NCBI RefSeq assembly: GCF_021168555.1
Contig: NZ_JAJOZS010000007.1
Span: 124,001 to 188,000, forward strand
DNA from: Stenotrophomonas sp. MMGLT7
GTDB lineage: Bacteria > Pseudomonadota > Gammaproteobacteria > Xanthomonadales > Xanthomonadaceae
Length of the DNA stretch: 64,000 nt
Direction of reading: 5' to 3'
The notes beneath the pieces are model-generated. The model did not search any database. It was given only the letters and a program-made list of their open reading frames with translations, and was not told the DNA's origin. Position 1 is the first letter of the stretch. Every line of letters begins with the position of its first letter. Of this stretch, positions 56,859-64,000 are shown piece by piece. The position numbers were made by a program, and so were the translations under genes.

Positions 56859-59315
56859 ATGCTCAAGTGGATGCGGCGCGCACTGGCGGCGCTGGCGATC
56901 GTACTGCTGCTGGCGGCGGCCGGCGCCTGGGCGCTGCTGCGCGGCAGCCTGCCGCCGCTGCAGGGCGAACAGGCCCTGCCGGGACTGTCCGCGCCGGCGA
57001 GGATCGATCGCGACGCGCGCGGCATGGTCACCATCGAGGCCGCCAATGCGGTGGATGCGGCGCGCGCGCTGGGCTACGTGCATGCGCAGGAGCGCTACTT
57101 CGAGATGGACCTGGCCCGGCGCAGCGCGGCCGGCGAGCTGGCCGGCCTGTTCGGCCCGGCGGCGCTGGAGCTGGACCGGGCCAATCGCATCCATCGCATG
57201 CGCGCACGCGCCAGCGCCAACCTGGCCGGCTTCGCCGGAGCGCGCATGCAGGAACTGCAGGCCTACAGCGATGGCGTCAATGCCGGCCTTGCGGCCCTGC
57301 GCGTGCGTCCCTGGCCCTACCTGCTGCTGCGCCGGGCGCCGGCGCCCTGGCGGCCCGAGGACTCGGCCCTGGCCGGCTACGCGATGTACTTCGACCTGCA
57401 GGATGCCGGCAACCGCCGCGAACTGGCACTGGATGCCCTGCGCCGGGCATTGCCGCCTGCCCTGTTCGAACTGCTGGCGCACGACGGCAGCAGCTGGGAT
57501 GCACCGCTGCAGGGGCCGGTGCGCGGCGATGCGGTGCTGCCCGGTGCCGACGAGGTAGACCTGCGCAAGGCGGCGGTATCGGAAGGGGAAGAAACCGGCA
57601 GGGATGCCGGGGCGCTCGCCCTCACTCCCCCCCCTGCTTCGCAGGCGGTCCCCCTCTCTGCCGCCCAGCGGGAGAGAGACGTCGGTGGGCCGCCTGCGGC
57701 GGCCGGTTTTTATCCTGGCAGCAACAACTGGGCGGTGGCCGGCACCCTCACCGCCGACCGCCGCGCCATCGTCGCCGACGACATGCACCTGTCGCTGCGC
57801 GCGCCCGGCCTGTGGTTCCGCGCGCGCCTGCGCTATCCCGATGCGAGCGCCGCCGGCGGCCGCGTCGATGTCGCCGGCTTCACCCTGCCCGGCCTGCCGG
57901 CGGTGATCGTCGGCAGCAACGGCCATATCGCCTGGGGTTTCACCAACAGCTATGCCGATACCGCCGACGCGTTCCGCGTGCATCCATGCGCAGCGGGAAC
58001 GAACGCCTCCGCTGCCTGCGACGCGGTCCGCGTGCACCGCGAGACGATCGAGGTGGCCGGCGCGGCGGCGCAGGCGCTGCTGGTCGAGGACACCGGCTAC
58101 GGCCCGATCGTCCGCCATGACGCCGACGGCTCGGCGCTGGCGCTGCGCTGGGTCGCGCACCAGCCCGGCGCGCTGAACCTGGGCCTGGCCGGTTTCGCCG
58201 GCGCCGGTTCGCTGCAGCAGGCCTTCGCGCTGGCCGACGACATCGCCACGCCGGCGCAGAACCTGGTGCTGGGAGACGCCGGCGGCCGCATCGGCTGGCG
58301 CGTGCTCGGGCCGCTGCCGCAGCGTGCCCCGCCATGCAGCGACGGCTCGCGCATCCACGACGCCCGCGATTGCCCGCCCTGGCCGATCTCCACCCGGATC
58401 TCGCCGCAGCTGCTGGACCCGGCCGACGGCCGCCTGTGGACCGCCAACAACCGCATCGTCGACGGCCAGGCGCTGGCGGTGCTCGGCGACGGCGGCTACG
58501 CACTGGGCGCACGGGCACGGCAGATCCGCGACGGCCTGCGCTCGCGCGAACGCTTCGACGAGCATGCGCTGCTGGCGATCCAGCTCGACGACCGCGCGCT
58601 GTTCCTGCAGCGCTGGTGGGCACTGCTGCAGCAGCAGGCCCGGCGTGCCGGCGCAGCGCAGCCGGCGCTGCAGGCGCTGGCGCGCCGCGCCGGGCACTGG
58701 GACGGACGCGCCAGCATCGACTCGGCCAGCTACCTGATCGTCCGGCAATGGCGGCGCGCGGTGAACGAGCGCATCGCCGCCGGCCTGCTGGCCCCGGCAC
58801 GCGACGCGCTCGGCGAACGGATGCCGATGCCGCGGCTGTCGCAACTGGAAGGCGTCGCCTGGCCGCTGCTGCAGCAACAGCCCGCGCACCTGCTGCCGCC
58901 CGGCCACGCCAGCTGGCCGGCGCTGCTGGACGCGGCCGCCGCCCAGGTACTGGCCGAACTCGACGTCGACGGCAAGCCGCGCGGCTGGGGTACGCACAAC
59001 ACCGCCTCGATCTGCCACCCTCTGGCACAAGCGCTGCCGGCCGTGGCCCGGCGCTGGCTGTGCATGCCGGCAGACCCGCTGCCCGGCGACACCGACATGC
59101 CACGGGTGCAGGCGCCGGCCTTCGGCGCCTCGCAGCGCATGGTGGTCGCTCCCGGCCACGAGGCCGACGGCATCGCCCACATGCCCGGCGGCCAGAGCGG
59201 CCATCCGCTCTCGCCGTACTGGGGCGCCGGGCACGAGGACTGGGTACGCGGCCGGCCCACGCCGTTGCTGCCGGGTGCCGCGCAGCACACGCTGGTACTG
59301 CGCCCGGCGGATTGA
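56859..59315 (+). CDS. Penicillin acylase family Ntn-hydrolase
   Basis: Periplasmic amidase made as one chain and self-cleaved into alpha and beta subunits. The 818-residue product has a membrane-like signal ([19 protein letters not shown]), the alpha chain ([17 protein letters not shown]), a spacer and the nucleophile Ser288 in [10 protein letters not shown]. The beta chain has [14 protein letters not shown] and [10 protein letters not shown]. The spacer just before Ser288 (about residues 240-285) is unusually Ala/Pro/Gly-rich ([20 protein letters not shown]) and coded by repeat-like DNA. Natural substrates may be N-acyl amino acids or acyl-homoserine lactones; not resolved here. Confidence 0.92.
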   Translation: MLKWMRRALAALAIVLLLAAAGAWALLRGSLPPLQGEQALPGLSAPARIDRDARGMVTIEAANAVDAARALGYVHAQERYFEMDLARRSAAGELAGLFGPAALELDRANRIHRMRARASANLAGFAGARMQELQAYSDGVNAGLAALRVRPWPYLLLRRAPAPWRPEDSALAGYAMYFDLQDAGNRRELALDALRRALPPALFELLAHDGSSWDAPLQGPVRGDAVLPGADEVDLRKAAVSEGEETGRDAGALALTPPPASQAVPLSAAQRERDVGGPPAAAGFYPGSNNWAVAGTLTADRRAIVADDMHLSLRAPGLWFRARLRYPDASAAGGRVDVAGFTLPGLPAVIVGSNGHIAWGFTNSYADTADAFRVHPCAAGTNASAACDAVRVHRETIEVAGAAAQALLVEDTGYGPIVRHDADGSALALRWVAHQPGALNLGLAGFAGAGSLQQAFALADDIATPAQNLVLGDAGGRIGWRVLGPLPQRAPPCSDGSRIHDARDCPPWPISTRISPQLLDPADGRLWTANNRIVDGQALAVLGDGGYALGARARQIRDGLRSRERFDEHALLAIQLDDRALFLQRWWALLQQQARRAGAAQPALQALARRAGHWDGRASIDSASYLIVRQWRRAVNERIAAGLLAPARDALGERMPMPRLSQLEGVAWPLLQQQPAHLLPPGHASWPALLDAAAAQVLAELDVDGKPRGWGTHNTASICHPLAQALPAVARRWLCMPADPLPGDTDMPRVQAPAFGASQRMVVAPGHEADGIAHMPGGQSGHPLSPYWGAGHEDWVRGRPTPLLPGAAQHTLVLRPAD
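57600..57712 (+). repeat. Repeat-like insertion in the penicillin acylase spacer
   Basis: The segment has CTCACTCCCCCCCTGC, an imperfect inverted CTCTCTGCCGC / GCGGGAGAGAG pair and GGCCGCCTGCGGCGGCC, a form common to CCCTCACCCC...GGAGAGGG-type intergenic repeats of xanthomonads. It is read in frame as about 38 residues that fall in the linker removed by autoproteolysis. Confidence 0.55.
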
Positions 59316-59556
59316 ACGCGGCCCGATGGTCCGGCGCACGCGTTGCCGATTCGTGCCGGAGACCCGCCACGCGGTGGGGTTTCCGCATCGACGACCGGTA
59401 CGCGCCACCGCGACAACGGACCCGCGCAGGGCCCTCCGGCATGGGCCAAACCCGATGGACATGCACGGCCCGTCAGCCGCCGCCGACCGGCCGGTTCAAT
59501 GTCGGTTGACACTCGATCAGGGAGGATGGGGGCTCTCCCCCTGCACGAAAAACGCG

Positions 59557-60600
59557 ATGAAGCCTTTGAGCATCCTCATTTTGCCGGCGCTGGCATTGCC
59601 GGCCGCACTCGCAGTTCTTCCCGCCCACGCCGCGGCAGCGGCCGGCGACGACCGGCCCGCCTGCAGCGTCCACGCCAAGCCCGGCGACGACCTGCAGGCC
59701 GTCATCGACGGCGTCCCCGCGGACGGCAAGCCGGCCGCCGTCTGCCTGGCCGCCGGCGAGTACCCGCTGCAGCGGCTGCTGTCGATCCAGCGCGACGGGC
59801 TGGTCCTGCGCGGCCAGGGCCCGACCACGGTGCTGCGCATGCGCGACGGCGTGCAGCAGCCGCTGGTCGTGATCGGCGACTACGAGAACGAGGAGCCGGC
59901 GCGCACCATCCGCGGCGTGGCGGTCGAGGACCTGCAGCTGGTCGGCGGCCAGGCCGAGCACGAGTTCGTACCCGAACGCCCCTACCTGAGCATCAGCGCG
60001 GTGGTGATCCGCGGCGGGCGCGACATCCGCCTGAGCGGCCTGCAGGCCAGCCGCTGCCGCAGCGCCTGCCTGTTGAGCGAGCGCGGCAGCCAGGACCTGC
60101 TGTTCGAGCGCAACGACGTCTCCGGCGCGACCTGGGACGGCGTCTCCTTCAACCGCACCGCCAAGGTCCGGCTGATCGACAACTACATCCACGACAACGT
60201 CGCCGCCGGCGTCACCACCGAGCACCTGGAGGACAGCGAGATCCGCGGCAACCGGTTCGAGCGCAACGGCAGCCAGGGCATCTACCTGGCCGACGCGCGC
60301 CGCAACCGCATCGTCGACAACCAGTTCCTCGACAACAAGAGCGCGGGCGTGTTCCTGGCCTGCTCGATCCGCTACCGCACGCCCGAGATCCTGTGCTGGG
60401 ACAACAGCATGAGCCAGGACAACCTGTTCGAGCACAACCGCTTCCACGGCGGCCCGTACACCTACACCATCGGCGTGGACCGCGCCGCGAACTGCAAGGC
60501 GCCCGACTTCAAGCAGAACCAGTGGCGCGGCAACGAAGCCGACGCGTCCGGCTTCAACCCGCCGGTGGAGATGTATGGCAGCTGCGTGAGCAGCCTGTAG
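59557..60600 (+). CDS. Secreted right-handed beta-helix protein
   Basis: The 347-residue product has a signal peptide (LILPALALPAALAVLPAHA) and a pectate-lyase-like parallel beta-helix made of repeats such as VSFNRTAKVRLIDNYIHDNV, DSEIRGNRFERNGSQGIYLA and NRIVDNQFLDNKSAGVFL. Four C-terminal Cys (LACSIRYRTPEILC, ANCKAP, GSCV) suggest disulphides. Such right-handed helices (NosD/carbohydrate-binding family) may bind or cleave polysaccharide; no catalytic triad could be assigned. A possible substrate of the type II system, though only by guess. Confidence 0.8.
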   Translation: MKPLSILILPALALPAALAVLPAHAAAAAGDDRPACSVHAKPGDDLQAVIDGVPADGKPAAVCLAAGEYPLQRLLSIQRDGLVLRGQGPTTVLRMRDGVQQPLVVIGDYENEEPARTIRGVAVEDLQLVGGQAEHEFVPERPYLSISAVVIRGGRDIRLSGLQASRCRSACLLSERGSQDLLFERNDVSGATWDGVSFNRTAKVRLIDNYIHDNVAAGVTTEHLEDSEIRGNRFERNGSQGIYLADARRNRIVDNQFLDNKSAGVFLACSIRYRTPEILCWDNSMSQDNLFEHNRFHGGPYTYTIGVDRAANCKAPDFKQNQWRGNEADASGFNPPVEMYGSCVSSL

Positions 60601-60705
60601 CGGCGAGCCTGCCCATACCCGGTCCGGCCAGCGCGGGCTGCGCGCTTGTCGAACCGTCGGATGGGGACTTGCCGCAATGACCTTCCGCTGCTCCGGGAAC
60701 CTTCG

Positions 60706-60731
60706 CCTGCCCCGGCCCGAGCCGGGGCAGG
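60706..60731. terminator. Bidirectional hairpin between convergent genes
   Basis: Perfect 11-bp stem CCTGCCCCGGC-CCGA-GCCGGGGCAGG between the beta-helix gene and the convergent lysE-type gene. It lacks clear T runs. Confidence 0.65.
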
Positions 60732-60780
60732 TTCGCCGGGCGCCTTTCCCAGCAAGCGGCCGCGGAACGCGCGACCTCCG

Positions 60781-61395
60781 CTACGGCGCGCGCAGCAGCA
60801 GCCGCAGGCCCAGGCCGGCCATCAGCGCCGCACTGGCGCGATCCAGCGGCCGCCGCGCCCGCGCCCAGCAGCGGCGCGGGGCCGGAGCGGACAGCACGCA
60901 GGCCACCAGCACGAACCACAGCGCATCGACCGCGAAGGCGAGCAGCGGCAGCACCACGTAGTCGGACGCCGCACGCGCCGGCGGCAGCAAGGTGGCGAAC
61001 AGGCTGCCGAACACCAGCGCGGTCTGCGGGTTGCCGAGCTGGGTCAGCAGGCCGAGCACGAACGCCGAACGCACCTGCGGGCCGGCCTGCTGCGCCGGCG
61101 CGACGGCGTCCGGCGCCCGCCGCCACAGCCGCCACGCCAGCCACAGCAGGTAGCCGGCGCCGGCGATCGACAATCCACGGTGCAGCGCCGGCACGCGTTC
61201 GAGCAACGCCTGCAGGCCGAGCAACGCGACCAGCGCGAACACCGCACACCCCACCCCCATGCCCAGCGCGGCGGCAATGCCGGCGGCGCGCGAGCGGCCG
61301 GCCGCCAGCCGCGCCACCAGCAGGAAGCTGGCACCCGGGCTCATCGCCCCCAGCGCCAGCACTCCGGCGATCGCCAGCAGCGCGGCGGCGCTCAC
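60781..61395 (-). CDS. LysE/RhtB-family amino acid exporter
   Basis: Inner-membrane exporter of 204 residues with about six helices; helix 1 reads LLAIAGVLALGAMSPGASFL, containing the family motif SPGASF (usually PGP). It starts with GTG overlapping the asnB stop (GTGA), so it is translationally coupled to asparagine synthetase. Family substrates include Lys, Arg, Thr, homoserine and others; the coupling suggests Asn, Asp or Gln, but this is inferred. Confidence 0.85.
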   Translation of the reverse strand: MSAAALLAIAGVLALGAMSPGASFLLVARLAAGRSRAAGIAAALGMGVGCAVFALVALLGLQALLERVPALHRGLSIAGAGYLLWLAWRLWRRAPDAVAPAQQAGPQVRSAFVLGLLTQLGNPQTALVFGSLFATLLPPARAASDYVVLPLLAFAVDALWFVLVACVLSAPAPRRCWARARRPLDRASAALMAGLGLRLLLRAP

Positions 61396-63083
61396 GCCAG
61401 TGCCTGCTCGTGCACCCCGGCCACCGCGCGGCCGGACGGATCGGCCATGCCGGCGAAGCTGGCGTCCCAGGCGATCGCCGCCGGCGAGGAACAGGCGATC
61501 GACTTGCCGCCGGGCACGGTCTCCGCGGCGCCCGGGCTGGGATAGAACTGCTCGAACAGCGAGCGGTAGAAGTACGCCTCCTTGGTCTGCGGAGGGTTGA
61601 CCGGGAAACGGCCGGCGGCGGCGGCCAGTTCGCGGTCGGACACCTGCGCCTCGGCATGCGCCTTGAGCCCGTCGATCCAGCCGTAGCCGACGCCGTCGCT
61701 GAACTGCTCCTTCTGCCGCCACAGGATCGAATCGGGCAGGTAGCCGGCGAATGCCTCGCGCAGCACGCCCTTCTCCATCCGCGCCGCGCCGGCGGCGGCC
61801 TTGTCGATCATCTTGTGGCTGGCATCCATGCGCATCGCCACGTCGAGGAACTCGCGGTCCAGGAACGGCACCCGCGGCTCCACGCCCCAGGCCATCATCG
61901 ACTTGTTGGCGCGCAGGCAGTCGTAGTTGTACAGCGCGTCGAGCTTGCGGATCAGCTCCTGGTGGAACTCGCGCGCGTCCGGCGCCTTGTGGAAGTACAG
62001 GTAGCCGCCGAAGATCTCGTCGCTGCCCTCGCCCGACAGCACCATCTTCACCCCCATCGCCTTGATCCGCCGCGCCAGCAGGAACATCGGGGTGGAGGCG
62101 CGGATGGTGGTGACGTCGTAGGTCTCGATGTGGCGGATCACCTCCGGCAGCGCGTCCAGGCCTTCCTCGAAGGTGTACTCGAAGCCGTGGTGCACGGTGC
62201 CCAGCGCCTCGGCTGCGATCGCCGCGGCGGCCAGGTCCGGCGAGCCCTTCAGGCCGATGGCGAACGAGTGCAGGCGCGGCCACCAGGCCTCGGCCTGGTC
62301 GTTGTCCTCGATGCGCTTGCGGGCGAAGCGCGCCGCCACCGCCGCCACCAGCGACGAGTCCAGGCCACCGGACAGCAGCACGCCGTAGGGCACGTCGGTC
62401 ATCAGCTGGCGATGCACCGCCTGCTCGAACGCCTCGCGCAGTTCCTGCGGCGAGACCTGCACGCCCGCGACCGCGTCGTACTCGCGCCACGGGCGCTGGT
62501 AGTACTTCACCAACTCGCCGCTGGCGCTGTCGTAGTAGTGGCCCGGCGGGAACTGCGCCACGTCGGCGCAGTCGTCGGCCAGCGACTTCATCTCCGAGGC
62601 CACGCGCAGGCGCCCCTCCTTGTCGTGGCCCCAGTACAGCGGGCACACGCCGATCGGGTCGCGGGCGACGATGACGCGGCGCGCGGCCTTGTCCCACAGC
62701 GCGAAGGCGAAGATGCCGTTGAGCCGGTTGAGGAACGAAGCGGGTTTGTCTTCGCGATACAGCGCGTTGATCACCTCGCAGTCCGAGCCGGTCTGGAACG
62801 CATAGGGCTGCTTCAGCTCGGCCTTGAGCTGCCTGTGGTTGTAGATCTCGCCATTGACCGCCAGTGCCAGCTGCCCGTCCTCGGACAGCAGCGGCTGCGA
62901 GCCGCCGGCCGGATCGACGATGGCCAGGCGCTCGTGCACCAGGATGGCACCGTCGTCCAGGTACACGCCGCTCCAGTCCGGGCCGCGATGGCGCTGCCGC
63001 TGAGAACACTCAAGCGCCTGCCGGCGCAGCAGGTGCAGGTCGTCGCCGGACTGCAGGTCGAAGATGCCGAAGATCGAACACAT
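61392..63083 (-). CDS. asnB: Asparagine synthetase B (glutamine-hydrolysing)
   Basis: Converts aspartate, glutamine and ATP to asparagine, glutamate, AMP and pyrophosphate. The 563-residue product has the class II amidotransferase N terminus with nucleophile Cys2 (MCSIFGIFD), glutamine-binding RLAIVDPAGGSQP and NGEIYNH, and a synthetase domain with PP-loop SGGLDSS (238-244) and GEGSDEIFGGYLYFH. Start ATG has AGGAG about 11 bases upstream. A leader ORF and attenuator lie upstream, and a LysE-type exporter follows. Confidence 0.97.
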   Translation of the reverse strand: MCSIFGIFDLQSGDDLHLLRRQALECSQRQRHRGPDWSGVYLDDGAILVHERLAIVDPAGGSQPLLSEDGQLALAVNGEIYNHRQLKAELKQPYAFQTGSDCEVINALYREDKPASFLNRLNGIFAFALWDKAARRVIVARDPIGVCPLYWGHDKEGRLRVASEMKSLADDCADVAQFPPGHYYDSASGELVKYYQRPWREYDAVAGVQVSPQELREAFEQAVHRQLMTDVPYGVLLSGGLDSSLVAAVAARFARKRIEDNDQAEAWWPRLHSFAIGLKGSPDLAAAAIAAEALGTVHHGFEYTFEEGLDALPEVIRHIETYDVTTIRASTPMFLLARRIKAMGVKMVLSGEGSDEIFGGYLYFHKAPDAREFHQELIRKLDALYNYDCLRANKSMMAWGVEPRVPFLDREFLDVAMRMDASHKMIDKAAAGAARMEKGVLREAFAGYLPDSILWRQKEQFSDGVGYGWIDGLKAHAEAQVSDRELAAAAGRFPVNPPQTKEAYFYRSLFEQFYPSPGAAETVPGGKSIACSSPAAIAWDASFAGMADPSGRAVAGVHEQALA

Positions 63084-63169
63084 GGGGGAAAGGCTCCTGG
63101 GTGATTTTGTTCATTGCCCGATCCGCGAGGCTCGGGAGTCGTGATCGTGAATCCGCATATCCCACATAC

Positions 63170-63200
63170 AAAAAAACCCGCATCGGCCGATGCGGGTTTT
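63170..63200 (-). terminator. Attenuator terminator of the asnB leader
   Basis: Read on the minus strand: AAAACCCGCATCGGCCGATG onward, ending in CGGGTTTTTTTG. The core CCCGCATCGGCCGATGCGGG (63177-63196) is a perfect palindrome followed by seven Ts. It lies between the leader ORF and asnB, and its 5' half can pair with the end of the leader ORF instead. Confidence 0.9.
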
Positions 63201-63225
63201 CTGGTATCCGGGCGTGTGTTGCTGG

Positions 63226-63324
63226 TTACGCCTGATCGCAGTCCCGCATCGGCCGCGCACGATTGTTCGCCGCATTGTTATTGCGGTTGACAACGTTGGC
63301 GGTGCGGTTGGAGGAGCGGATCAT
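63226..63324 (-). CDS. Asn-rich leader peptide of the asnB attenuator
   Basis: A 32-residue ORF starts at the ATG at 63324 and ends with TAA at 63226; AAGG lies eight bases upstream. It reads MIRSSNRTANVVNRN and then NNAANNRARPMRDCDQA. Eight of 32 codons are Asn (AAC or AAT), five of them within seven codons. The last Asn codons precede the segment GGCCGATGCGGG (63254-63243), which is exactly complementary to the terminator's 5' arm. Stalling at Asn codons would free this segment to form an antiterminator; normal reading through to the stop would cover it and allow termination. It lies 40 bases downstream of the dapE stop, so transcription may start in dapE or read through from it. The reading frame in the ORF-like alternative (63293-63111) has no such bias. 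Confidence 0.85.
   Translation of the reverse strand: MIRSSNRTANVVNRNNNAANNRARPMRDCDQA
63243..63254 (-). promoter_or_regulatory. Antiterminator arm in the asnB leader
   Basis: On the minus strand GGCCGATGCGGG; pairs perfectly (12 of 12) with CCCGCATCGGCC (63196-63185), the terminator 5' arm, and is identical to the terminator 3' arm (63188-63177). It covers codons 24-28 of the leader ORF. Confidence 0.85.
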
Positions 63325-63364
63325 GCGGCCGACCTTAACCCGGCCTTCGCGGAGGGCGCAACTG

Positions 63365-64000
63365 TTACGCGAGCAACCGTTCGATCAGCCGCAGGTACAG
63401 CTCGGGCAGCGCCTGCAGGTCGGCGACCGAGACGTGTTCGTCGACCTGGTGGATGCTGGCGTTGACCGGGCCGACCTCGATGCACTGCGCCCCCAGCGGG
63501 GCGATGAAGCGCGCGTCGGAGGTACCGCCGCCGGTGCTTTCCTCCGGCGCGGCGCCGGCGAATCCGCCCAGCACCTCGCGGGCGATGCCGCGCAGGCGGC
63601 CCTCGGGGGTGTAGAACGGTTCGCCGCTGCGATGCCAGCGCAACTCGTGGTCCAGGCCATGGCGATCCAGCAGCGCGGCGATTTCCCTTTCCAGCGCCGG
63701 CGCGTCCCAATGCGGGTTGTAGCGCAGGTTGAACAGCACCTGCAGCTCGCCGGGGATCACGTTGTTGGCGCCGGTGCCGGCGTGGATGTTGCTGACCTGC
63801 AGGCTGGTCGGCGGGAAGCTCTCGTAGCCGTCGTCCCAGTGCCGCGCCACCAGCTCGGCCAGCGCCGGCGCGGCCAGGTGGATCGGGTTGCGCGCCTTGT
63901 GCGGATAGGCGACGTGCCCCTGCACGCCCTTCACCGTAAGCGTGCCGGACAGGCTGCCGCGGCGTCCCACCCGCAGCAGGTCGCCCAGGCGCCCGGTCGA
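63365..64000 (-). CDS. dapE: Succinyl-diaminopimelate desuccinylase, C-terminal part (5' end outside window)
   Basis: Zinc amidohydrolase of lysine and diaminopimelate synthesis. The frame is open to the right edge. Visible are [20 protein letters not shown] with [10 protein letters not shown] in the dimerisation domain, then [20 protein letters not shown], and [15 protein letters not shown] with the late metal-ligand His in [10 protein letters not shown]. The upstream part with the first metal-binding residues lies beyond base 64000. It ends 40 bases upstream of the asnB leader ORF. Confidence 0.95.
   Translation of the reverse strand, partial: STGRLGDLLRVGRRGSLSGTLTVKGVQGHVAYPHKARNPIHLAAPALAELVARHWDDGYESFPPTSLQVSNIHAGTGANNVIPGELQVLFNLRYNPHWDAPALEREIAALLDRHGLDHELRWHRSGEPFYTPEGRLRGIAREVLGGFAGAAPEESTGGGTSDARFIAPLGAQCIEVGPVNASIHQVDEHVSVADLQALPELYLRLIERLLA

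Noticed and set aside
63111-63293. 60-codon minus-strand ORF upstream of asnB
   Set aside because: It runs through the terminator hairpin, has no amino acid bias and a poor start; the overlapping 32-codon Asn-rich ORF fits attenuator logic much better.

Overview
The window is about 70 percent G+C, and almost every gene has its best relatives in the Xanthomonadaceae (Lysobacteraceae: Xanthomonas, Stenotrophomonas, Lysobacter, Luteimonas, Pseudoxanthomonas). The evidence is an Xcs-ordered type II secretion cluster (C-D-E-F-G-H-I-J-K-L-M), emrRCAB- and macABC-style efflux operons, a dapE-asnB neighbourhood and abundant GGGATTC-type intergenic repeats. It looks like chromosomal DNA; I see no insertion sequence, phage, plasmid origin or CRISPR array. 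Genus-level assignment is not supported by the sequence alone.

Layout. 1-2.3 kb: C-terminal part of a TonB-dependent receptor. 2.3-12.9 kb: gspC-gspM, a single translationally coupled operon preceded by a candidate Pho box. 13.3-18.4 kb: pstS-pstC-pstA-pstB-phoU, also with a Pho box. 18.5-19.8 kb: an RcnB-like periplasmic protein and RNase T. 20.0-25.2 kb (minus): OmpR-type response regulator, histidine kinase and a large beta-propeller GGDEF protein. 25.4-30.0 kb: divergent MacA-MacB-outer membrane factor efflux operon. 30.1-33.5 kb (minus): rnr-rlmB. 33.7-38.2 kb: two identical tRNA-Leu(CAG) genes bracketing two Tat-exported enzymes and a BASS-type transporter. 39.1-45.0 kb: complete Csu-type archaic chaperone-usher pilus operon. 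45.0-49.7 kb (minus): emrR-emrC-emrA-emrB. 49.9-52.2 kb: parC. 52.2-55.0 kb (minus): winged-helix/kinase/TPR fusion. 55.2-60.6 kb: small envelope proteins, a heme-less ferritin, a penicillin acylase family hydrolase and a beta-helix protein. 60.8-64.0 kb (minus): dapE (partial), asnB, LysE-type exporter.

Two observations stand out. First, a 32-codon leader ORF with eight Asn codons lies between dapE and asnB. It is followed by an intrinsic terminator whose 5' arm can pair instead, over 12 perfect bases, with the end of the leader ORF: an apparent asparagine-responsive transcription attenuator for asparagine synthetase. Second, every junction between the pseudopilin genes (F/G, G/H, H/I, I/J, J/K) holds a palindromic GGGATTC-heptad repeat. 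In gspH, gspI, gspJ and gspK the whole repeat is read in frame as a 39-49 residue leader peptide that prepilin peptidase should remove, so the repeats appear to have spread only into disposable protein. A comparable repeat-like insertion sits in the autocleaved spacer of the penicillin acylase.

Functionally the window is envelope-centred: secretion, phosphate uptake, drug efflux, pili, exported hydrolases and regulators. The paired Pho boxes suggest that secretion and phosphate scavenging may be induced together.
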